64,000 nucleotides of DNA from Halobium salinum (lineage in GTDB: Archaea; Halobacteriota; Halobacteria; Halobacteriales; Haloferacaceae). This document shows positions 25,685 through 35,066 of this stretch, one piece after another (the stretch's first letter is position 1; every line of letters starts with the position of its first letter). The position numbers and the translations under genes are program-made. A model generated the notes under the pieces. It ran no database searches and was not told the DNA's origin. It saw only the letters and a list, made by a program, of their open reading frames with translations. The stretch lies in the NCBI RefSeq assembly GCF_026586625.1, contig NZ_JAODIW010000005.1, positions 350,516 to 414,515 on the forward strand, read 5' to 3'.

Positions 25685-28600
25685 TCAGAAGTGATCGAAC
25701 CCGACGATTTCGAACCAGCGATCCAGTAGAGCTGCATCGTCGAGCGTTGTGATTTGCAGGTTTCCATCGTCATCGAGGTACGTAACGCTCTGCTTCCCGA
25801 ACTCCCACGCGCTACGATTTACGTCCTCGTCCAGCGGCCACATATTGTAGAAGTCGTCCGGCCCGGCGAACTGGAGGTCTTTGACGTGATCGGCGTCCTC
25901 CTTCCGGGCGTTCATATCGTGGCCGTGCTCGATCATCAGGAACCGGAACGCCTCTTGTATCTTGCCATAGAATATTTTACGGTAGGACCTGACTTTCTTC
26001 CAGACTCTCCCCTCTTTTGGAGTCAGTTCCTGATCGACCCCGACAATGACCGAGAAACCTGGCTCTAGGTATTGCCGCAGGGTGGAAGCACCCCTCTTTC
26101 CACTCCACAAGATCCCTGGATCCGGGAGGAAGTACTGACGCGGTCCATCTGTGAACCGGAACACTTCCTCCCCTTCCAAGACGACCGCTCGAGGGTAGTC
26201 CGACGGGTGTTTGTACCAGATCATCGGGATCGGATCCTCTTTCGTGGACCCCGTAGGGGTAGCTTCAACGGGGTCAGTTTCCTCCTCAGTCAGTTCGGTG
26301 ACCGTGCTCGGGTCCTCCGATTCGGGTGCCACGTTTTGGATAGCCGAGTCCCCTGGTTCCTGTTCCTGTGTCTCGGTTGATCCACTATCGAACCACGGTT
26401 CTTCGGAGAAGTACATCGCCTCGAAGGCGCCCTTCCCTGATATCCACTTGGCACACTGGGGCACGGAGTGAGTGCAGATACACTCCAAGTCACACAGCCG
26501 GTGGTTTCCTCCGCTGGGGAATTCAATTCCGGTGAACGGGATGCTCTGCTCGCCGGTTTCGCCTTGGTCGAACGCCCAGTCGTAACACGCGTCGTGGTCC
26601 CGGCAACCCTGATGAGTGAAGCACTCCTCGAAGCTCTCGTACACCCAGACTCCCTCCCGATTTTCGGCCGGAATCTTGACCGTTCCGAGTGAGTTGCACG
26701 TTTCACAGTTGGGTCCACAGGCACCACGACAGACGATGTCGCTCTTGTTGTCGTTGTATGGGCTGCGGTCGTGGACCTGGTACCGAGTCAGTGGCCCTCT
26801 TTCCCACTCATCCGGTCGATACTCGGGATGATCGTCGATCCCTCCTGGGAACACCCCCATATCCGCGAACCGGTCACAAAGCGGACACTCATCCATGAAC
26901 GCCTCGCGTCTGAGTTCTAGTCCGAAGTCATCGAACGGGAGAGTGTTGAACTGTGGCGGTGCGACGTTGAGAGACGCATCGACGCCGCCCCGACTGAGAG
27001 CCAGTCGGGCGTCGATTAACGTCGACATCGTCGCGCTGTAATGCCGTTGCCAGAACGGCCAGTAGAGCCGGCAGAGGTTGTTGCCGAGGAGTTCGATCTG
27101 TCCGTACCCCGCCAGGCCGAGGTCGAGACCGACGCCCAAGTCCTCGGTCCGGCTGGCCGTGAGCGAGATGTTACCGTTCGCGTACGAGAGTGTCCCACCG
27201 ATGGTAATCCTATCTGCCAGTGTTCCGCGGGCCATGCCTGCCAGCCCACCTTCCAGACCGACGACTGGCAACTCGATTGGAATCGGAGGGGTAGCTGGAA
27301 TGATGATCAACATCCCGACTTCCCCTTCGAGACCGACGCGCACCTCGGCACCGAGTCCGAGCGCCAGCGTCACGGCGAGTTGGCCGCTCGTGCTGTACTC
27401 TCCACCCAGAGGGTCGATGACTATCCGTGTGCTCTGGAGCTCACAGGGACCGACCTGTCCGAGAATCTCCGGCGTTAACCCAAGATGGTATCCGACTGTC
27501 CCGGTGATGCTGATTGTCTCCGTAAGCGGAAGGACCCCCTCCAAGAACGTCCCTTCCCGTGCGATTTCGGAGAGTGTGAACTGTACGGGTATCGTCGGAC
27601 ACGCCGGCAATGTGGGAATCGACACGACGAGTCGCCCGCCGGTTAGCGAGACGGTCGCACCCAGTTCCTCCGCAAGCGCCTGAACCGCAGCCCACACGTC
27701 ACTCGCCACCTCCACGGCGTCTCCACCGATTTCGACGAGCACCTCCTTCCCCCTCTCAAGAGCTTCCTCACCGGCCTCCAGTGCCGATTCTGCCGTTTCA
27801 GATCCCCACTCGACCAGATCATCGCCCGCCTCGGCGACCTCCTCTCCGATGGATTCGATTCCCGTCTCGATGTCCGAAAACGATGGCAAGGAGACCCGCT
27901 GAACCATCGTGGCGTCGGAACTGGACGTGACGGATGGGAGTGCCGGATTCATCATGTCGACGGTGCTCGACTCCATCTGCCATTGCGCGGTGTCGTCCCG
28001 CGGTTCATCTGTCGTCCGACGGTTCTCTTCGCTCAATCGGGCTGCCGCAGTCGGCCTCGCTCGCGGTGACCGAACCGCCCCCTGCTGTATCGTGTGCGTC
28101 AGTTCGTGAGCGAGTAGTTGCCTCCCAGTTGCGGAACCGGGTTGATACGCCCCGTCTCGGAAAAAGATGTCTCGGCCGACGGTGAACGCTCGTGCGTCGA
28201 GCGACCGGTTCAGACTCGCCGCCCGCGAACCTGTGTGGACGCTGACTCGACTCAGGTCGTAACCGAAGCGAGGTTCGAAGAACTCCCGTGTCGAGTGCGA
28301 TAAGGGGTCACCACGACCGCGAATCGAACCAATCTCACGGGCGGTCTCGTCGTCCACTGTGGGCAACTGTCCGCTACCGGACAATTCCTTGCGTCGAAGC
28401 TCCTCCTCGCATTCGAGGCAGTTCAGTGATTTTCCTCGACTCGCTCGTCGCTCACAGCGAGAACACATTCGCTGGACACGGCCTGGTGGTGGTCGCGCCA
28501 CGGTCACCGTTGGTCGGTCGGTCATCTCCTGAATCGGCACTTTTGCCGGGCTCGACCTCGAACGGCCGGATTCGTCGTTGGAAGAGGCTGGCTCCGATAG

Positions 28601-28897
28601 CCGCATCACCTGCTCGGCGACACGGTCTGCCTCGCGCTCGTACCGGTCGTCCGGTTTTCCGACCTGCAGTTTCGGCTGGGTCCGCTCCTTTACGACCTGT
28701 TGAACGGCTCGATTCCCCTGCTTCGCCTGTAGTTGCAGCAGTGGGTGATTGCCAGTCGCTCGTTTCGACTCGGGTGCTGCGGCACCTCGTGATGCTCCGC
28801 TTGCACCAGGGCTTCGTACTCGGGGAGTACCCCGTCGTCGGCTTGTCCGACTACTCCCTCGGTCTGCTGCCGACTCCGTCGCCTGCTTTCGACTCAC
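25685..28897 (-). CDS. Large DUF4157 effector with PLA2-like motif and HNH-like tail
   Basis: This is a 1070-residue protein. The GTG start at 28897 overlaps the AAA+ stop (GTGA); the open frame upstream of it is Arg/Gly-rich sequence inside the ATPase gene. Parts in order: LLQLQAKQGNRAVQQVV (53-69), DDRYEREADRVAEQV, a zinc ribbon C145-xx-C148 ... C160-xx-C163, and DUF4157 with HELTH at 264-268. A helical acidic region (340-410) and a Gly/Ile-rich beta region (415-600) follow. A Cys-rich domain contains CRGACGPNCETC (723-734) and GCRDHDACYD (764-773), the calcium-loop and catalytic His-Asp pattern of secreted phospholipase A2. The end, DADHVKDLQFAGPDDFYNMW with PLD (1001-1023), resembles HNH-like effector tails. 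It probably carries two toxic domains on one delivery module. Confidence 0.82.
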   Translation of the reverse strand: MSRKQATESAADRGSSRTSRRRGTPRVRSPGASGASRGAAAPESKRATGNHPLLQLQAKQGNRAVQQVVKERTQPKLQVGKPDDRYEREADRVAEQVMRLSEPASSNDESGRSRSSPAKVPIQEMTDRPTVTVARPPPGRVQRMCSRCERRASRGKSLNCLECEEELRRKELSGSGQLPTVDDETAREIGSIRGRGDPLSHSTREFFEPRFGYDLSRVSVHTGSRAASLNRSLDARAFTVGRDIFFRDGAYQPGSATGRQLLAHELTHTIQQGAVRSPRARPTAAARLSEENRRTTDEPRDDTAQWQMESSTVDMMNPALPSVTSSSDATMVQRVSLPSFSDIETGIESIGEEVAEAGDDLVEWGSETAESALEAGEEALERGKEVLVEIGGDAVEVASDVWAAVQALAEELGATVSLTGGRLVVSIPTLPACPTIPVQFTLSEIAREGTFLEGVLPLTETISITGTVGYHLGLTPEILGQVGPCELQSTRIVIDPLGGEYSTSGQLAVTLALGLGAEVRVGLEGEVGMLIIIPATPPIPIELPVVGLEGGLAGMARGTLADRITIGGTLSYANGNISLTASRTEDLGVGLDLGLAGYGQIELLGNNLCRLYWPFWQRHYSATMSTLIDARLALSRGGVDASLNVAPPQFNTLPFDDFGLELRREAFMDECPLCDRFADMGVFPGGIDDHPEYRPDEWERGPLTRYQVHDRSPYNDNKSDIVCRGACGPNCETCNSLGTVKIPAENREGVWVYESFEECFTHQGCRDHDACYDWAFDQGETGEQSIPFTGIEFPSGGNHRLCDLECICTHSVPQCAKWISGKGAFEAMYFSEEPWFDSGSTETQEQEPGDSAIQNVAPESEDPSTVTELTEEETDPVEATPTGSTKEDPIPMIWYKHPSDYPRAVVLEGEEVFRFTDGPRQYFLPDPGILWSGKRGASTLRQYLEPGFSVIVGVDQELTPKEGRVWKKVRSYRKIFYGKIQEAFRFLMIEHGHDMNARKEDADHVKDLQFAGPDDFYNMWPLDEDVNRSAWEFGKQSVTYLDDDGNLQITTLDDAALLDRWFEIVGFDHF

Positions 28898-31896
28898 GAA
28901 ACCAGCTCCCGATACTCCCCGAATGCCTCCGGTTTCACCAGCTTCCCGTTCTTTTGCAGTTCTCTTCGAAGGGCCCAGAGGACGTGGACCATCTCCACGG
29001 TGTTGAGGAAGCTGTAGGTTTCCCCGCTCGACAGTTCCGCCGGGAACTCTTCCTGCTCGTCTTCGTCTAGCGACTCCACGACAATCTCCCGACACGCGGT
29101 CGGCATGTCGCCGAGCGCGTTCGCACCCTCTTTCGACACCCTTCCCACGAACTTGGCACACTCGTCCTGTAGCTCTGCCCGGACGTCCTCGCGTTCGGCC
29201 CAGTGCAATCCCTCGTCCGGGCCACGCTGCCACCCCGACGCGGCGAGGAACGCCGCGGCCAGGGCGATGTTCTTGATGTTCCCACCGGTCAGCTCGAACG
29301 TCGAGAGGAACTCGTAATCGAGGTCGCCCACAGGCGTCCCTCCGACGGGCATCGCGTTCGCAATCGTCTCGCCGGCTGAGGCTTCTTCACCGTTCGTCCC
29401 GTCAGATTTGGGCGGTGTTCCGACCGGGAAGATTCCCTCCCAGATACGCTTGCGTGCCGCCTCGTCAGGCCGCGGGAAGTCGACGCTAAGGTGGATCCGT
29501 CGCAGAAAGGCCTCGTCGATGTTCTGCTTGAAGTTCGTCGTCAGGATGACGGCGCCGTCGTGCTCCTCAACGCGCTGGAGCAGGTAGTTCACCTCGATGT
29601 TGGCGTACCTATCGTGAGCGTCCGACACCTCGGAGCGCTTGCCGAACAGTGCGTCGGCCTCGTCGAAGAAGAGGATGGCGTTGCTGTTCTCGGCCTCGTC
29701 GAACACCTGGCTGAGGTTCTTCTCCGTCTCGCCGATGTACTTGCTGACGACGCTGGAGAGGTCGATCTTGTAGAGGTCCAACCCCACCTCGTTGGCAATG
29801 ATCTCGGCGGCCATCGTCTTGCCCGTCCCCGACTGCCCTGTGAAGAGGACGATAACGCCGTTCCCGAGGCTGAACTTCTCTTTGAACCCCCAGTCGGTGT
29901 ACACCCGGCCCTGGTGCTCGACGTGTGCGGCGACCTCTTCGAGATGCTTCTTCTTGTCCCCCGGAAGGACGATGTCGTCCCACCGGTACACCGGTTCGAC
30001 GACTCGGCCGAGCGAGCCGAGTTTCTCGCGCGACTGCAGGCGACAGCCTGCGTAGACGTCCTCGACAGTCAGTTCGGTCCCGTATGCCCGCGAGCGTGCT
30101 GTCGCGACCGCGTCCTCGATCTGCCCGCCGGTCAGCCGGAACTTCCCGGCGAGGTCGGCCGTGTCGATGCCGTCCGGTAGTCCGTCGACCGCGTCCCAGA
30201 GCTCGCGCCGACGGTCGTACGAGGGGATCGGGAAGTTGACCGCCACGAACTGGTGCTCGTTCGCGCCGAGTCGCTGACTCGTCCGCAGCGCATCCTTGCC
30301 GAGGAGGAACACCCACCCCTCGAACCGGTCGAGCGCCCGGATCAGCACGGTCAGGTCGACGTCCTCGTTACTCTCGTCGTCGAGCACGTCGAGGTGCGAG
30401 ATGGCCAATGCGGCGTCCTGTAACCGTGCCTCTCTGAGCAGGACTTCGACCGGCTCCCGGATGCCGTTCGTCACGAGCCCCCGGACGTCAGCGACGAGGA
30501 GGTCGACGTCCCGGTCGGCACAGATCGCCACCGTGGCGTCGCGTTTTCCGGAGCCGTACGGGCCGTAGAAGTGTGCCATCACCGTCGTGGACGACTCGGG
30601 CGGCTCCATCCCAAACACGAAGTCGTCCTCGCCCTTCCGAACAAGCTGTTCGAGCTGTACCCTGACGTCGTCGTCGAGGACGAGTTCGCCGAGCCGTCGT
30701 GTCTCTTCTTCGGCGTCTCCGCCCTCGTAAGGTGTCTCCTGCTCGTGTGCGTCTTGTGGTTTCGACTGGGTAGCACTCTCGAAGTGGTTCTCGTCCGGTG
30801 AGTCGTCGGATTCGCCGTTTGAGTCCGGCTCGTCCGTTGACTCGCCGTTCGTCCCGTAATCCGACCCCTCGGTAGGCTCGACGTGGTCGACGAACCCCTC
30901 GAGGGACTCGTCGAGGGTGTCGATTCCGAGGAGATAGTTCACGACACGGTCGTCGACCCGCAGCGACCGCGCAGAGAGAGGCATCTCGTCGTTCCTTCCG
31001 AGACGGACCAGCTGGTTCTGCCGTAACGATGCGTTCGAACCGAGCAGGCTGCGGTCCTCGAGACGCCTCCGTGGCGAGTACGACAACGCCCGCAGGATTA
31101 GATCGACAGTCGGACGTCCTCTGGTGATGTCGTCGTTCAGGTACGCGTACACCGTCTCGTACTTGGGGTCGAGTTCGGGGGCGGCCGCGAACAGGAAGAC
31201 GTCTCGGCTCCGCCGATCGAGTTCGAAGCGCTCCGAGAGGCTGGCGAGTCGCAGCTTTCTCCCGACCTCCCGAGTCAGAGCCACGCGATTTCGGATCACA
31301 CGAGCCAGTTCCTCCGCGTACTCGGCGAGTTCCTTGCCGGTCGTCCCCCCGGGAAGGACCAATTCCTGACCGTCGGTCCGTGGGCTCAGCAGCTCGTCGA
31401 CTTTCTCGTCGGAGATGTAGTAACCCGCGAACTCGTTCGACGCGTCGACGGTCTCCTCTCGCCACTGCGCCACCCGGGCCCAGAGCAGGAAGTCGATTCG
31501 CTGGAGTTCGTCGAGCAGGTGCTCTTTACTGTCCGTGTACGCCTCGTCTCGCCGCTCCCGCATCACGGTGAGCCAGTCGGTCTCCATCCGCGGCGGTCGC
31601 TTCGGGCCGTTCGGAGGTTTCGGACCGTTCTCCCCCGGCTTCGGTCCGCCCCCGCCGGACGCTGGGCCTTCCTCTTCGGGCTCCGAGTCCCCCGTATCCT
31701 GCGCTGTTCCGTTTTCGTTGGGTTCCGAACCGCCCTCCTCGGGCTCTGTCCCGGTCGTGTCCCGTTCTTGTTCGTCTCCCTCCTGTATTGGCTCGTCCTC
31801 GTCGGCATTCGGACCGTTCTCGTAGGGTTCCAGACCGTCGGCTGTCTCCTTCCCGTCATGTCCCAGTTTGCGCCGCAGCCAGTCGAGCATCGCCAC
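28894..31896 (-). CDS. eCIS AAA+ ATPase (Pvc15/Afp15-like)
   Basis: The 1000-residue protein begins at a GTG (31896) nine bases after AGGAGA; an ATG at 31890 is the alternative. The N-terminal 100 residues are an acidic Gly/Pro/Glu-rich low-complexity stretch. A degenerate first ATPase module has YGPYGSGKRDATVAI near residue 450. The complete second module has GQSGTGKTMAAE (Walker A, near 685), ILFFDEADALFGKRSE (Walker B, near 742), the sensor NFKQNIDEAFLRR and an arginine-finger-like RRIHLSVDFPRP. Such ATPases are conserved in eCIS loci and are thought to act in assembly or cargo loading. It directly precedes the first effector with overlapping stop/start. Confidence 0.92.
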   Translation of the reverse strand: MAMLDWLRRKLGHDGKETADGLEPYENGPNADEDEPIQEGDEQERDTTGTEPEEGGSEPNENGTAQDTGDSEPEEEGPASGGGGPKPGENGPKPPNGPKRPPRMETDWLTVMRERRDEAYTDSKEHLLDELQRIDFLLWARVAQWREETVDASNEFAGYYISDEKVDELLSPRTDGQELVLPGGTTGKELAEYAEELARVIRNRVALTREVGRKLRLASLSERFELDRRSRDVFLFAAAPELDPKYETVYAYLNDDITRGRPTVDLILRALSYSPRRRLEDRSLLGSNASLRQNQLVRLGRNDEMPLSARSLRVDDRVVNYLLGIDTLDESLEGFVDHVEPTEGSDYGTNGESTDEPDSNGESDDSPDENHFESATQSKPQDAHEQETPYEGGDAEEETRRLGELVLDDDVRVQLEQLVRKGEDDFVFGMEPPESSTTVMAHFYGPYGSGKRDATVAICADRDVDLLVADVRGLVTNGIREPVEVLLREARLQDAALAISHLDVLDDESNEDVDLTVLIRALDRFEGWVFLLGKDALRTSQRLGANEHQFVAVNFPIPSYDRRRELWDAVDGLPDGIDTADLAGKFRLTGGQIEDAVATARSRAYGTELTVEDVYAGCRLQSREKLGSLGRVVEPVYRWDDIVLPGDKKKHLEEVAAHVEHQGRVYTDWGFKEKFSLGNGVIVLFTGQSGTGKTMAAEIIANEVGLDLYKIDLSSVVSKYIGETEKNLSQVFDEAENSNAILFFDEADALFGKRSEVSDAHDRYANIEVNYLLQRVEEHDGAVILTTNFKQNIDEAFLRRIHLSVDFPRPDEAARKRIWEGIFPVGTPPKSDGTNGEEASAGETIANAMPVGGTPVGDLDYEFLSTFELTGGNIKNIALAAAFLAASGWQRGPDEGLHWAEREDVRAELQDECAKFVGRVSKEGANALGDMPTACREIVVESLDEDEQEEFPAELSSGETYSFLNTVEMVHVLWALRRELQKNGKLVKPEAFGEYRELVS

Positions 31897-31946
31897 GTTG
31901 ATTGTCTCCTTGGATTATCGTCTACGAGTCGGTCTTCTGCCGTTCG

Positions 31947-32381
31947 TCAGCCGAGGCTGGTGAACCCTTGATGGGCGAGTTCGACCGTCTCGATGGCGAC
32001 GGCAGCCTGGTCCGCCTGGAGATCCGGTCCTGCCCACCGGATCGGGTAGGCACCGGTGAGCTCCCATCGCCACGTCTCCTCGCGGACGGTGTTCAGGAGG
32101 ACTATCAGGACGGTTCGGCGCTCGATCTTTCCCTCACGCGCGTTCGCGAGCCACTCCCAGAGCACCGGCGAGTCGATCAGGCCCCGCTCGAGCACGACGT
32201 TCGGCTGCGTGTATCGCGTCGGGAGTTTGTGCGTGAAGCGGTTGTTCCCGCCCTCCTCGTACTCCTCGGGAGTCATCTCGTGTTCGAGACCGCTCACCGA
32301 AGAGAACCCACCGACGGTGAGCGCATCGATCTCCACGTGGAACCGGAAGGAGAGGTACGGGTCGGGGCCCGGCATCGACAT
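31947..32381 (-). CDS. Inner tube protein 2 (T4 gp19-like)
   Basis: The 144-residue protein (MSMPGPDPYLSFRFHVEIDA) has the phage tail tube fold signature: YLSFRFHVEIDALTVGGFSSVSGLE, then YEEGGNNRFTHKLPTRYTQP and LERGLIDSPVLWEWL, ending VAIETVELAHQGF. Two tube paralogues are typical of eCIS; this one lies nearer the baseplate genes and may form the first tube ring. The ATG at 32381 shares one base with the stop of the DUF6760 gene. The GTG at 32384 is less likely. Confidence 0.92.
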   Translation of the reverse strand: MSMPGPDPYLSFRFHVEIDALTVGGFSSVSGLEHEMTPEEYEEGGNNRFTHKLPTRYTQPNVVLERGLIDSPVLWEWLANAREGKIERRTVLIVLLNTVREETWRWELTGAYPIRWAGPDLQADQAAVAIETVELAHQGFTSLG

Positions 32382-32596
32382 CACTCACGCTCCTCGTTGA
32401 TGCGCTCGTTGATGGCGCTGATCTCTGCACACCAGCGCTGGCGCTCCCAGTGTGGCATGTTCAACACGTCGCCACGACTCCAGTTGAAGTGGTAGGCGAC
32501 GAACGCGACCTCCTCGTACAACCGGTCGAGAGGATAGCCAACGCTCCCACCGTCCGACAGCGGCGTCCCCGGTTGTCGGGCCGCCGTCGGCGTCAC
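32381..32596 (-). CDS. DUF6760-like small eCIS protein
   Basis: This 71-residue protein carries the conserved core YPLDRLYEEVAFVAYHFNWS and ERQRWCAEISAINERINEE, a short helical protein repeatedly found between tube genes of eCIS clusters and some phages. Its function is unknown; it may help tube or tail assembly. It overlaps both neighbours by one to four bases. Confidence 0.85.
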   Translation of the reverse strand: MTPTAARQPGTPLSDGGSVGYPLDRLYEEVAFVAYHFNWSRGDVLNMPHWERQRWCAEISAINERINEERE

Positions 32597-33024
32597 GGAT
32601 TTCCCATCCCGAGTCCGATCTCGGGCTCTTCGGCTGCTTCCATCGGCGTGAGGCTCGCACCCGACCCGACCTCAACCTCGAACACCTCGCCGCACTCTGG
32701 ACAGTCTGTCTCGACCGCGTCGGCCCCGTGTTCGTTCACTCGTTCGTACAGTTCCTGGAGATACGCGAGGTCAGAGACGAAGAGGTTCTCGATGACGTGT
32801 GGGTTCACGCTACTGAGCGTCCCGAGTTTCGTCGTCACTCGTGCCAGAAGGATGACGGTCAGGTACGCCGAGTTCGACCGAACCCGAGGGTCCTTGAGCG
32901 GGAGAATCTCGTCGGCGGCCGTCGCCAGCCGCATCACGCCGTCGCGGTGGAGGGTGCCGTCGTCGTCGACGTATCCCTGCGGGAGCGTGAACTCGAACTC
33001 TGTCTGGAGGGTGTCACCGCTCAT
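32593..33024 (-). CDS. Tail assembly-like protein with zinc-ribbon half
   Basis: The 143-residue protein reads QTEFEFTLPQGYVDDDGTLH, then RDGVMRLATAADEILPLKDP and VSDLAYLQELYERVNEHG. These are the features of conserved eCIS/phage proteins encoded between the two tube genes. Near residue 108 it has CPECG, half of a zinc-binding site. It may be a tail-assembly chaperone. It starts immediately after the stop of tube protein 1 and overlaps the next gene by four bases. Confidence 0.8.
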   Translation of the reverse strand: MSGDTLQTEFEFTLPQGYVDDDGTLHRDGVMRLATAADEILPLKDPRVRSNSAYLTVILLARVTTKLGTLSSVNPHVIENLFVSDLAYLQELYERVNEHGADAVETDCPECGEVFEVEVGSGASLTPMEAAEEPEIGLGMGNP

Positions 33025-33465
33025 TTACTCGACCCGCTCCATTCCCTCGTGAGCGATCTCGATGGACTCGATCGCCACCTGAGAGTCGGTCGCGTTCAGG
33101 TCCGGAGCGTCGTAGTTGACGGGCCACGCGCGAACGAAGTTCCACCGTGGGCCTGGCTGACCTTCCTCGTCGAGGACGATGACCGCGATATCGCGTCGTG
33201 CGTCGTCGACTTGTCCCTGTTCGACCATCTTCCGCCACTCGAAGATAGCCATCGAGTCGTCGGTCGTCCCCCACTGGAGGGTGAGGTTCTCGAAGGTGTT
33301 GAGGCTCCAGAGCTTCCGGACGGTCGGTGATTCGTTCCCCTCTCTGTACTCCGTGGGCTCTGTCGAGTTGCTCGGAATCGTCGCCTCACTGAACCCCGCC
33401 TGGATGGTGTCGTCGATCTCGAGTAGGTACCGCGAGTTCCGATATGGGCCGTGTCTGTCTGGCAT
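33025..33465 (-). CDS. Inner tube protein 1 (T4 gp19-like)
   Basis: This 146-residue tube protein starts MPDRHGPYRNSRYLLEIDDT and contains IQAGFSEATIPSNSTEPTEYREG, LTLQWGTTDDSMAIFEWRKM and the terminal VAIESIEIAHEGMERVE. The gene lies 20 bases after the sheath gene, the usual sheath-tube order. It is likely the main polymer of the inner tube. It is clearly paralogous to the 144-residue tube protein (compare the AIE(S/T)xE(I/L)AH(E/Q)G endings). Confidence 0.92.
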   Translation of the reverse strand: MPDRHGPYRNSRYLLEIDDTIQAGFSEATIPSNSTEPTEYREGNESPTVRKLWSLNTFENLTLQWGTTDDSMAIFEWRKMVEQGQVDDARRDIAVIVLDEEGQPGPRWNFVRAWPVNYDAPDLNATDSQVAIESIEIAHEGMERVE

Positions 33466-33485
33466 TGTGTGTTATCTCCTTCTAA

Positions 33486-35012
33486 TTAGGCTTCTGGCGC
33501 TTCCATTATTTGCGTGATTCTGAAGATGACGAACTCGGCGGGCCGGACTGGCGCGATGCCAACCTCGATGATGAGCCGACCCTGGTTGATGTCGTCTTGC
33601 GTCATCGTCGTGCGGTCGCACTTGACGTAGAAGGCCTGTTCGGGTGTCGTCCCCTGGAGTGCGCCGTCGCGCCAGACACCAGTCAGGAAGTTGGTGACCG
33701 ACTGGCGGACGCGCGCCCAGAGCGGTTCGTCGTTCGGCTCGAACACCGCCCACTGGGTTCCCTCTTGGAGCGACTCTTCGATGAAGATGAACAGCCGGCG
33801 GACGTTCACGTACCGCCAGGTCGTGTTCGGAGACGTCGTCCGAGCACCCCACACGCGGATGCCGCGTCCGCGGAACGTGCGGATGCAGTTGATGCTCTGT
33901 GGGTTGAGTCCGTCCTGGTCGGACGTTCGGATGTCGTGTTCGAGTCCCTGGACGCCGCGAAGCTGTTCGTTTGCCGGTGCCTTGTGGACGCCCCGGTTCG
34001 TGTCCGTCCGCGCGTACACGCCGGCCACGTGGCCACCGGGTGGAACAAGTGTCTCGACGTTCGTGAACGGGTCGAGCACCTTCAGCCAGGGGTAATAAAA
34101 CGCCGCGAACCCCTTGTTCGACACTGCGCTGGTCGGAAGGCCATCACCGCTGAGGGTGTCAGGTGTCACCCCTTGCTCGGCCTGCATGACCGCGAAGCGG
34201 TCGTTCAGGCCTTCACAGTGTTCGAGGAGGGACCCGGCCACCCCGTCGACCTTCGCCTCGTCCGGAATGCAGACGATAGCGACCTCGTCGACAGCAGTGA
34301 GCCCCTCGAGACCCGTCCGCTGGATCCGCTGCTCCATCGACGGCGACAGCACCTGCGTCTCCTCGCCATCGAAGTCGTCCTTACCGATTTCGCCGCCGTC
34401 ATCGCCGTCGGCCAGAGTAAATTCGCCCGTCGGGAGCGACTCGGCCCCTTCGTCGATTTCGACCAGCGCAGACGCACCGTTGATACTCTTGGCGTAGTAG
34501 CCTGGCGCTCCCTTCGTCATGCTGAGGTCGTTGTACAGCTCGGATTTCTGTGGTTCGTCCTCGTCCGGATCGGCTCCCTCCGCCCAGTAGTTGACGGTGA
34601 CGTTGTACCGCTCGCCGACGGGTGCCTCCGCGACCCTCACCCGGACACGGTCGCCCCACAGTCCGGGGCCCAACGCCCTGACCATGGTTCCGTCGAGTTC
34701 AGCCTCTGATGCGACGGCGTCGCCTGCGGTAACTCTGGCGACGTAACATACCGAGCCGCCGTTCCGGAAGAACCCGTCGACGGCGTACGTGAGGTACGAC
34801 GGCAGTGGATCGGGGGAGCCCTCGAACGTCGCTGTGGTCACACGACCGAACGTCCGTCGATAGTCGTCGAAGCTGGTAATACGCTGGGGATCGACCGAGC
34901 CCCGCTCTGTAGGCCCGACGAACCCAGCTGTACTGGTCCCAACACCCGCGATCGGCACCGAGCCGCTGTCGAACTCTTCGATGTAAACGCCTGGTGATTT
35001 GTACTCTGCCAT
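33486..35012 (-). CDS. Contractile sheath protein
   Basis: The 508-residue protein starts MAEYKSPGVYIEEFDSGSVP, the standard N-terminus of tail sheath proteins. Other family blocks are GPTERGSVDPQRITSFDDYRRTFG, LDPFTNVETLVPPGGHVAGVYARTDTNRGVHKAPAN and, at the end, SINCIRTFRGRGIRVWGART with YVNVRRLFIFIEESL. The sheath contracts to drive the tube and spike forward. A single sheath gene is present, whereas Afp and PVC have several paralogues. A large insert (about residues 120-300), rich in acidic residues, probably forms the outer domain. It has its own promoter. Confidence 0.95.
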   Translation of the reverse strand: MAEYKSPGVYIEEFDSGSVPIAGVGTSTAGFVGPTERGSVDPQRITSFDDYRRTFGRVTTATFEGSPDPLPSYLTYAVDGFFRNGGSVCYVARVTAGDAVASEAELDGTMVRALGPGLWGDRVRVRVAEAPVGERYNVTVNYWAEGADPDEDEPQKSELYNDLSMTKGAPGYYAKSINGASALVEIDEGAESLPTGEFTLADGDDGGEIGKDDFDGEETQVLSPSMEQRIQRTGLEGLTAVDEVAIVCIPDEAKVDGVAGSLLEHCEGLNDRFAVMQAEQGVTPDTLSGDGLPTSAVSNKGFAAFYYPWLKVLDPFTNVETLVPPGGHVAGVYARTDTNRGVHKAPANEQLRGVQGLEHDIRTSDQDGLNPQSINCIRTFRGRGIRVWGARTTSPNTTWRYVNVRRLFIFIEESLQEGTQWAVFEPNDEPLWARVRQSVTNFLTGVWRDGALQGTTPEQAFYVKCDRTTMTQDDINQGRLIIEVGIAPVRPAEFVIFRITQIMEAPEA

Positions 35013-35052
35013 ATGTCATTCACTACCTTGCGACTAAAGACTAAATCGAATG

Positions 35053-35066
35053 ATAATTATATATAC
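35053..35066 (-). promoter_or_regulatory. TATA box of sheath gene
   Basis: The minus strand reads GTATATATAATTAT about 42-54 bases upstream of the sheath ATG. This predicts a short leader of roughly 15-25 bases. A dedicated strong promoter makes sense because sheath and tube are needed in many copies. Confidence 0.6.

Noticed and set aside
28898..29233. N-terminal extension of the PLA2-like effector
   Set aside because: Overlaps the ATPase gene; the GTGA overlap gives a better start.
30488..31465. 325-codon minus-strand frame inside the ATPase gene
   Set aside because: Out-of-frame shadow of the ATPase; Arg/Gly-rich.
33510..34709. 399-codon plus-strand open frame opposite the sheath gene
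   Set aside because: Antisense to a highly conserved sheath protein; no support of its own.
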